Part shown: piece after piece, positions 6,433 through 10,682 of the stretch
Numbering within the stretch: the stretch's first letter is position 1
How the letters are laid out: each line of letters starts with the position of its first letter
Assembly (NCBI GenBank): GCA_964473395.1
Contig: CAYYOW010000078.1
Coordinates: forward strand, 1-10,682
Length of the DNA stretch: 10,682 nt
Direction: 5' to 3'
Source of the DNA: Sulfidibacterium sp964473395
GTDB lineage: Bacteria; Bacteroidota; Bacteroidia; Bacteroidales; F082
Program-made: the position numbers and the translations under genes
Notes under the pieces: model-generated
Database searches by the model: none
What the model saw: only the letters and a program-made list of their open reading frames with translations
Told to the model about the DNA's origin: nothing

Positions 6433-7131
6433 ATGAAAATACACATCTTACAACATGTCCCTTTTGAAAATCCCGGCACTATTTTGGACTGGGCCAGGGA
6501 AAGAAAAAATTTGGTGAGTTTTACACAGCTTTTTCAACAGGAAAGACTTCCCGACCCGGAGGAATTTGATTTGCTTGTTGTCATGGGCGGCCCAATGAGC
6601 TTGTCCGACACGAAAAAATTCCCCTGGCTCGTACAGGAAAAAGCTTTTTTGAAAAAGACACTTGCTTCCGGGAAAAAAATGCTTGGAATTTGTCTTGGTG
6701 CCCAGCTGCTTGCCGAAACACTCGGAGCAAATGTTTTTCCCAACAGCCAAAAAGAAATAGGATGGTTTCCAATACGGAAAAATGATGCTACCGACCATGA
6801 AATTCTAAAGCTGTATAAAAAAGAGACCCTTCCGGCTTTCCACTGGCATGGAGACACTTTCGACCTGCCGAAAGAAGCCGTTCCTTTTTTCTCATCAGAA
6901 GCTACAAAAAACCAGGCTTTTGTATGGAATAACCGGGTTTTTGCTCTTCAGTTTCATTGGGAAGTAAAACCAGAGAATGTACATCTGCTGCTTGAAAATT
7001 CCGCAGCGGATTTGACCGACGGGCCTTTTGTACAGCAGCCTGAAGAAATGATGGCCAATAAATCACTATTTGTCGAAACTCGGAAAAATTTATTCCGGTT
7101 TTTGGATTTCGTGGTTTCTTCCGACTATTAG
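6433..7131 (+). CDS. Class I glutamine amidotransferase (GMP synthase-like GATase1 domain)
   Basis: A 232-residue cytoplasmic protein starting MKIHILQHVPFENPGTI. The triad residues are visible: nucleophile C87 in LGICLGAQLLAE, and H175 and E177 in ALQFHWEVKPE. An oxyanion-loop segment, LLVVMGGPMSL, lies at about 46-56. It is a stand-alone GATase1 of the subfamily often annotated as GMP synthase-like, with no ATP-pyrophosphatase domain, so it is not GuaA. It would release ammonia from glutamine or act on a gamma-glutamyl compound; the acceptor is unknown. I chose the ATG at 6433, four bases after the hydrolase stop, because it begins directly at the first beta-strand. An ATG at 6382 would add 17 unlikely residues and overlap the hydrolase gene. 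It looks co-transcribed with the polysaccharide genes, but a functional link is unproven. Confidence 0.87.
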   Translation: MKIHILQHVPFENPGTILDWARERKNLVSFTQLFQQERLPDPEEFDLLVVMGGPMSLSDTKKFPWLVQEKAFLKKTLASGKKMLGICLGAQLLAETLGANVFPNSQKEIGWFPIRKNDATDHEILKLYKKETLPAFHWHGDTFDLPKEAVPFFSSEATKNQAFVWNNRVFALQFHWEVKPENVHLLLENSAADLTDGPFVQQPEEMMANKSLFVETRKNLFRFLDFVVSSDY

Positions 7132-7152
7132 AAAACACTTAAGTAAGTAGTA

Positions 7153-7166
7153 CGAGCGTCCGCTCG
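7153..7166. repeat. Short GC-rich palindrome, REP-like or terminator-like
   Basis: CGAGCG-TC-CGCTCG is a perfect 6-bp inverted repeat in an otherwise AT-rich gap, 22 bases after the amidotransferase stop. A hairpin would need about four loop bases, leaving a stem of four to five pairs. The sequence AACCTTTTCG that follows has only a short T-run, so it is a poor Rho-independent terminator. It resembles short REP-type palindromes dispersed in many genomes. No second copy is seen in this window. Confidence 0.4.
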
Positions 7167-7196
7167 AACCTTTTCGCTTTATTTCAGAATAATGTT

Positions 7197-7204
7197 TAAT
7201 TTTG
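7197..7204 (+). promoter_or_regulatory. Bacteroidota -7 motif for the FG-GAP protein gene
   Basis: TAATTTTG is a full match to TAnnTTTG. TTCG at 7173-7176, one mismatch from the -33 TTTG, lies 20 bases upstream, which is the normal spacing. Transcription would start near 7208-7212. This places the ATG at 7192 upstream of the transcript and supports the start at 7234. Confidence 0.5.
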
Positions 7205-7233
7205 AAACTTTCATCACCAGCATGGTTACTCCT

Positions 7234-8754
7234 ATGATAAAAAAGTTACTTATTGTTTTCCTTCTTGCTTTTGGCTTTCAGCTTCATGCCCAAACGTTTA
7301 CCGATATTAAGGCCCGTCTTACAGGTGTAAGTGGTAGTGCCTGCACGTGGGTCGACTACGATCAGGATGGTGACCTCGACGCTTTTGTGAGTGGCGAATT
7401 TTACCAAAAAGGGAAACATTTTATCAGTACAAAACTATACCGTAATGACCGGCACAATCATTTTAAGGAGGTGTTTTCGCCGGTGGTCAATGTTTACCGG
7501 GGCGCTTTCGATTGGGCCGATGAAAATCTCGATGGGGAGAAGGATTTGTTTATCATTGGCCAGGATGCTGCCGGACGTTTGGTATCAAAGCTTTATATAA
7601 ATAACAAACGAACAGCAAATTTTGTCTCTGTTAATGTGGGTATCCACGGCTTGAAAGATGGCTCGGTGCAGTGGGGCGATTATGACGGTGATGGTGACCC
7701 GGATCTGCTGCTCACCGGCGAAAGTGCCTCAGGGCCTGTAACCTGGGTTTACCGCAACGACCGCCATAACCGGTTTACAAGAATCAAAGCCGGATTACCC
7801 GGTGTTCATTATGGTGTTGCGAAATGGGCCGATATAGATCAGGATGGTGACCTTGACGTGATTGTAAGCGGAACACTAGCCTCAGGGAAATACATCACAG
7901 AGATATTTATCAACAAAAACGGAAAATTTGTTCGCCTGCCCATCGGTATTATTCCGGTGAGCCTTAGTGATATAGCTTTTGCCGATGAAGACTTGGATGG
8001 CGACCTGGATTTTGTCATCTGTGGCGAAACACAGGATGGCCGGTTTGTCACCAAACTTTATAAAAATGAAAAAGACGGTTATTTTTCCCTCGCTTTTCCA
8101 GCCTTTACAGGCGTTCGCACCGGTTCGGTGGACTGGGGTGATTATGACCACGATGGCGACCCTGACTTGCTGATAACAGGAGAATCGGCCAACGGTCCGG
8201 TATCCCTGATTTATCGTAACGACCGAAACGATGTTTTTACAAATATCCACGCCGGACTACTCGGCTTGTATATGAGCGATGGTCATTTTGGTGATTACGA
8301 TCAGGATGGCGATTTGGATGTGCTGATATCGGGCATGTCTTCACAATATGGTTTTTATACAAAGATTTATCGTAATAATCCTATTCATATTGATACTGCC
8401 GGAAAAGCCACAAATGGAGAAACCGGTATTTTCAATTACAACACCAAGGTTGCACCCGTGGCGAAAAAGATCTATTACTATGTGTTTGCTTCCTGTTATT
8501 GCGATTTGTATGGAAAAGGGAGAAAAGATTACCATGTATTTTTCAGTCCTATAAAAAAACAACCCGGGCAATATGAGTTGCAAAGGTATTTCAATAATAT
8601 TATCAGAAAAGAATATCCTTTCTGGACTAAATTTAATCAGGCTGAAATCATCCAAAATGGCTTTGCCGTCATTACGAAAGCACAGCAATCCAAGCGTATT
8701 GCCATTCAGGAATATAAATCCAAAGGGTTTAAAATTCATGAATTAAAATGGTAG
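7234..8754 (+). CDS. Secreted FG-GAP/VCBS seven-repeat beta-propeller protein
   Basis: A 506-residue protein. The start at 7234 gives a compact signal peptide, MIKKLLIVFLLAFGFQLHA, cleaved before Q20. In-frame ATGs at 7192 and 7222 exist, but the -7 motif at 7197-7204 argues against the first. Seven repeats of 51-55 residues begin at about residues 41, 96, 149, 200, 251, 303 and 354. Most carry a calcium-loop motif such as DYDQDGDLD or DYDGDGDPD, and several end in YRND. Seven such repeats would close an integrin-alpha-like propeller. The second repeat is the weakest loop (DENLDGEKD). Repeats 1-3 resemble 4-6 in order. Residues of about 379-506 form a separate domain I do not recognise, with Cys421 and Cys423 in ASCYCDLYGKG; it is not an evident type IX sorting domain. 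It is likely periplasmic or surface-exposed and binds calcium; its ligand is unknown. Confidence 0.88.
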   Translation: MIKKLLIVFLLAFGFQLHAQTFTDIKARLTGVSGSACTWVDYDQDGDLDAFVSGEFYQKGKHFISTKLYRNDRHNHFKEVFSPVVNVYRGAFDWADENLDGEKDLFIIGQDAAGRLVSKLYINNKRTANFVSVNVGIHGLKDGSVQWGDYDGDGDPDLLLTGESASGPVTWVYRNDRHNRFTRIKAGLPGVHYGVAKWADIDQDGDLDVIVSGTLASGKYITEIFINKNGKFVRLPIGIIPVSLSDIAFADEDLDGDLDFVICGETQDGRFVTKLYKNEKDGYFSLAFPAFTGVRTGSVDWGDYDHDGDPDLLITGESANGPVSLIYRNDRNDVFTNIHAGLLGLYMSDGHFGDYDQDGDLDVLISGMSSQYGFYTKIYRNNPIHIDTAGKATNGETGIFNYNTKVAPVAKKIYYYVFASCYCDLYGKGRKDYHVFFSPIKKQPGQYELQRYFNNIIRKEYPFWTKFNQAEIIQNGFAVITKAQQSKRIAIQEYKSKGFKIHELKW

Positions 8755-8759
8755 ATTTC

Positions 8760-9230
8760 ATGAAGAAAAAGGTCTTATTTGTTTGTCTTGGAAATATCTG
8801 CCGTTCGCCAGGTGCCGAGGCTGTATTCAGGGCGTTGACTGAGAACAAGGGCATTGCCGGTGATTTTGAAATCGATTCTGCGGGAACTTCCGGATGGCAC
8901 GAAGGTGAGCCTGCCGACAGGCGTATGCAGTACCATGCGGAGAAAAGAGGTTACAACCTGACATCTTTGTCTCGGCCGGTTAAACAGGAAACAGACTTTG
9001 ATAAATTTGATTACATCATAGCCATGGATCGTGAAAATCTGGAAGAATTGAAGCGAATGATGCCTCATCCAGGATATCTCAAAAAGCTATTTTTGATAAC
9101 TGATTTTGCCCGAAAGTATAGCCATGATGGAATTCCCGATCCATATTATGGCGGGGAGAATGGTTTTGAGCTGGTACTTGACCTGCTGGAAGATACTTCG
9201 ACGGGGCTGCTGAGTTACATTCAGAAGTAA
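8760..9230 (+). CDS. Low-molecular-weight protein tyrosine phosphatase
   Basis: A 156-residue cytoplasmic phosphatase of normal family length. The P-loop C(X)5R is C9-LGNIC-R15-S-P near the N-terminus (VLFVCLGNICRSP). The general-acid aspartate is D127 in IPDPYYGG. Between them lie IDSAGTSGWHEGEPAD and YIIAMDRENLEEL, both typical of the family. I chose the ATG at 8760 because MKKKVLFVCLGN matches the usual family start and follows the previous stop by five bases. An ATG at 8748 would add four residues (MVDF) and overlap that stop. It probably shares a transcript with the propeller gene. Bacterial members often dephosphorylate tyrosine kinases of polysaccharide export or arginine-phosphorylated proteins. 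No BY-kinase is encoded in this window, so the substrate is open. Confidence 0.93.
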   Translation: MKKKVLFVCLGNICRSPGAEAVFRALTENKGIAGDFEIDSAGTSGWHEGEPADRRMQYHAEKRGYNLTSLSRPVKQETDFDKFDYIIAMDRENLEELKRMMPHPGYLKKLFLITDFARKYSHDGIPDPYYGGENGFELVLDLLEDTSTGLLSYIQK

Positions 9231-9266
9231 AAACCGTGTATCTTTCCCGTTTTAACCCATGTAAGC

Positions 9267-9298
9267 TTTGAATGCTCCCGACAAATCATCTATTTTTG
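9267..9298 (+). promoter_or_regulatory. Complete Bacteroidota-type promoter for the OstA-like gene
   Basis: TTTG at 9267-9270, a 20-base spacer, then TATTTTTG at 9291-9298 match the TTTG-N(19-21)-TAnnTTTG consensus at both elements. This is the best promoter in the window. Transcription should begin at about 9302-9306. It makes the gene independent of the upstream phosphatase and places the in-frame ATG at 9272 outside the transcript. Confidence 0.65.
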
Positions 9299-9313
9299 CA
9301 GAAAGAACTGATT

Positions 9314-10682
9314 TTGCCTAAACGTTTTCAAACACCTGTCCGCTATTTTCTGCTTGTAACAGCTATGCTTGTTGTTGCCTCGACTTTTGCTCAGCGCAAA
9401 ACGCGTATTCAGATAGAACATGCCGATAATTTTCGTTATAACGCCAGTTTTAATAAAGATATTCAACAACTTATAGGACATGTAAAGCTCAGGCAGGATT
9501 CTACAATTATTACTTGCGACAGCGCTTATCTAAACGATAAAATCAGAAACATTGATGCTTTCGGGAATGTGCATATCAATGTAAATGATACGTTAAATCT
9601 TTTTGGTGACCGGTTGCATTATAATGGCAAAAAGCGGGTAGCGGAGTTTTTTGGAAATGTTAAACTGGAGGACTCCAGAGCTGTGCTTACCACGAAACAT
9701 CTGGTTTATAACCGCGTTACCGGAATTGCATTCTACGATGTGGGCGGAACCATTGTTTCCGATTCCAATGTACTACAAAGCCGGCGGGGTGATTACGACA
9801 CGAAGTCCAAAATATTTTATTTCAAAAAAGATGTTGTTCTTACCAATCCGGATCAGATTACTCATGCTGATACGCTGATCTACAACACTATAAATAAAAC
9901 GGCTTATTTCAGAGGCCCAACACTTATCAGGGGAAACAACAGTGTTGTTAAGGTTGTGGACGGATGGTACAACACGGCAAACGGCATGGTTCAAATGCGA
10001 AAGCGGCCCGAAATATCCAGTGGCCAGCAACAACTCTCTGCCGACAGCATTCGTTACAACAACCGTAACGGTTTCGGAAAGGCTTTTGGCCACATCAGCG
10101 TACTGGATACGTTGCACAACCTGATGGTTAAAGGCCGGTATGCCGAAATATGGAACAACAAAGGGGTTACCTTCGTTACCGATAGTGCCCTGGCCATTAC
10201 GTATGAGAAACAGGATTCCATGTTTTTACATGCCGACACTTTATGGGTTTATTTTGACCGGCAACATCAGGCAAAAAAGATGCTGGCGTACCATTCGGTA
10301 CGTTTTTTCAGAAAAGATTTGCAGGGTAAATGTGATTCGCTGGCTTATGCTGTAAGCGATTCGGTTATCAGGTTATATCATTCGCCGGTTTTGTGGACAG
10401 GGGAAAATCAACTCACTGCTGATTCGATTTTTATTATCGTTGATAACAATCAGCTGGATTCACTAATAATGTTCAATACTTCATTTATTATTTCTGCTGA
10501 CACGTTGAAGAATTACAACCAGATTAAAGGCCGTAACATGGTAGGCTATTTCCGTAATAATCAGATTTATAGGTTAAAAGTGGATGGGAATGCCCAGTCG
10601 GTTTATTGGGTAAGAGATGAGCGGAAACACTTAATTGGAATCAACAAGGCAGAGTCCAGTTACATGATTATTGGTGTGAAAA
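9314..10682 (+). CDS. OstA-like (LptA-related) LPS transport protein, C-terminus beyond window
   Basis: One frame is open from 9272 to the right edge, giving at least 456 codons from 9314 with no stop. A signal peptide is clear: PKRFQTPVRYFLLVTAMLVVASTFAQ, cut before or near that Q. The mature part starts with an OstA/LptA-type region: FNKDIQQLIGHVKLRQDS, ITCDSAYLNDK, IDAFGNVHINVNDT, GDRLHYNGKKRVAEFFGNV. Such repeated G-x-V and D-x-L-x-Y strands form the beta-jellyroll that carries LPS across the periplasm. Similar strands recur to the edge (LSADSIRYNN, LTADSIFIIV, ISADTLKNYN), as in the long OstA-like proteins of Bacteroidota. I chose a TTG start at 9314 because the promoter at 9267-9298 excludes the ATG at 9272, which would also give an unusually long 41-residue leader. 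The ATG cannot be fully ruled out. It fits with the LpxL-like gene as LPS biogenesis. Confidence 0.85.
   Translation, partial: MPKRFQTPVRYFLLVTAMLVVASTFAQRKTRIQIEHADNFRYNASFNKDIQQLIGHVKLRQDSTIITCDSAYLNDKIRNIDAFGNVHINVNDTLNLFGDRLHYNGKKRVAEFFGNVKLEDSRAVLTTKHLVYNRVTGIAFYDVGGTIVSDSNVLQSRRGDYDTKSKIFYFKKDVVLTNPDQITHADTLIYNTINKTAYFRGPTLIRGNNSVVKVVDGWYNTANGMVQMRKRPEISSGQQQLSADSIRYNNRNGFGKAFGHISVLDTLHNLMVKGRYAEIWNNKGVTFVTDSALAITYEKQDSMFLHADTLWVYFDRQHQAKKMLAYHSVRFFRKDLQGKCDSLAYAVSDSVIRLYHSPVLWTGENQLTADSIFIIVDNNQLDSLIMFNTSFIISADTLKNYNQIKGRNMVGYFRNNQIYRLKVDGNAQSVYWVRDERKHLIGINKAESSYMIIGVK

Noticed and set aside
6433..7131. GMP synthase (guaA)
   Set aside because: Only the amidotransferase domain is present; the ATP-pyrophosphatase and dimerisation domains are absent and the gene ends normally.
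7360..8316. Direct DNA repeats such as GATCAGGATGG near 7360, 7837 and 8299
   Set aside because: They reflect the calcium-loop codons of the protein repeats and are not a separate DNA element or CRISPR array.
9231..9260. Possible terminator after the phosphatase gene (AAAAC...GTTTT)
   Set aside because: The arms are five A/T-rich pairs around a long loop with no T-tract, too weak to call.
9651..10355. Several short open frames on both strands near the right end
   Set aside because: They are shadows of the OstA-like gene, which is continuous in one frame from 9272 to the edge.

Overview
The window looks like a Bacteroidota (Bacteroidetes) chromosome. The evidence is the repeated TAnnTTTG -7 promoter motif with no clear Shine-Dalgarno sequences, an OstA-like protein of the Bacteroidota type, signal peptides ending in A-Q, and a YgbA-family gene with matching neighbours. 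I see no tRNA, rRNA, CRISPR, integrase or transposase. Apart from one short REP-like hairpin, nothing suggests mobile DNA.

Layout. (1) At the left edge, on the minus strand, is the N-terminal part of a flavin reductase resembling high-molecular-weight rubredoxin (Hrb); its C-terminus lies outside the window. It is divergent from a YgbA-family (nitrous-oxide-stimulated promoter family) gene, across a 145-base region holding two divergent -7 motifs and an AT-rich inverted repeat. (2) Next is an LpxL/HtrB-family lipid A acyltransferase. (3) A tight four-gene block follows at 2045-7131: a TPR plus outer-membrane beta-barrel protein of the YaiO type, a multi-pass cellulose-synthase-like GT2, a membrane-anchored GH26-type glycoside hydrolase, and a class I glutamine amidotransferase. 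(4) After a REP-like hairpin come a secreted seven-repeat FG-GAP/VCBS propeller protein and a low-molecular-weight protein tyrosine phosphatase. (5) A well-formed promoter precedes an OstA-like (LptA-related) protein that runs off the right edge.

How the genes may work together. The central block has the parts expected of a synthase-dependent exopolysaccharide system. The GT2 would polymerise and translocate the glycan, the anchored GH26 would trim it in the periplasm (as BcsZ, PelA or PgaB do in other systems), and the TPR-barrel protein would export it across the outer membrane (as BcsC or PgaA do). It has no PilZ domain and no BcsB-like subunit, so it is not a standard bcs operon. This is the best candidate for a poorly described system here. 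The polymer is unknown; GH26 specificity suggests a beta-mannan-like or mixed-linkage glucan product. The flanking acyltransferase and OstA-like genes both belong to LPS biogenesis, so most of the window concerns the cell envelope. The Hrb/YgbA pair at the left edge suggests nitrosative or oxidative stress defence.
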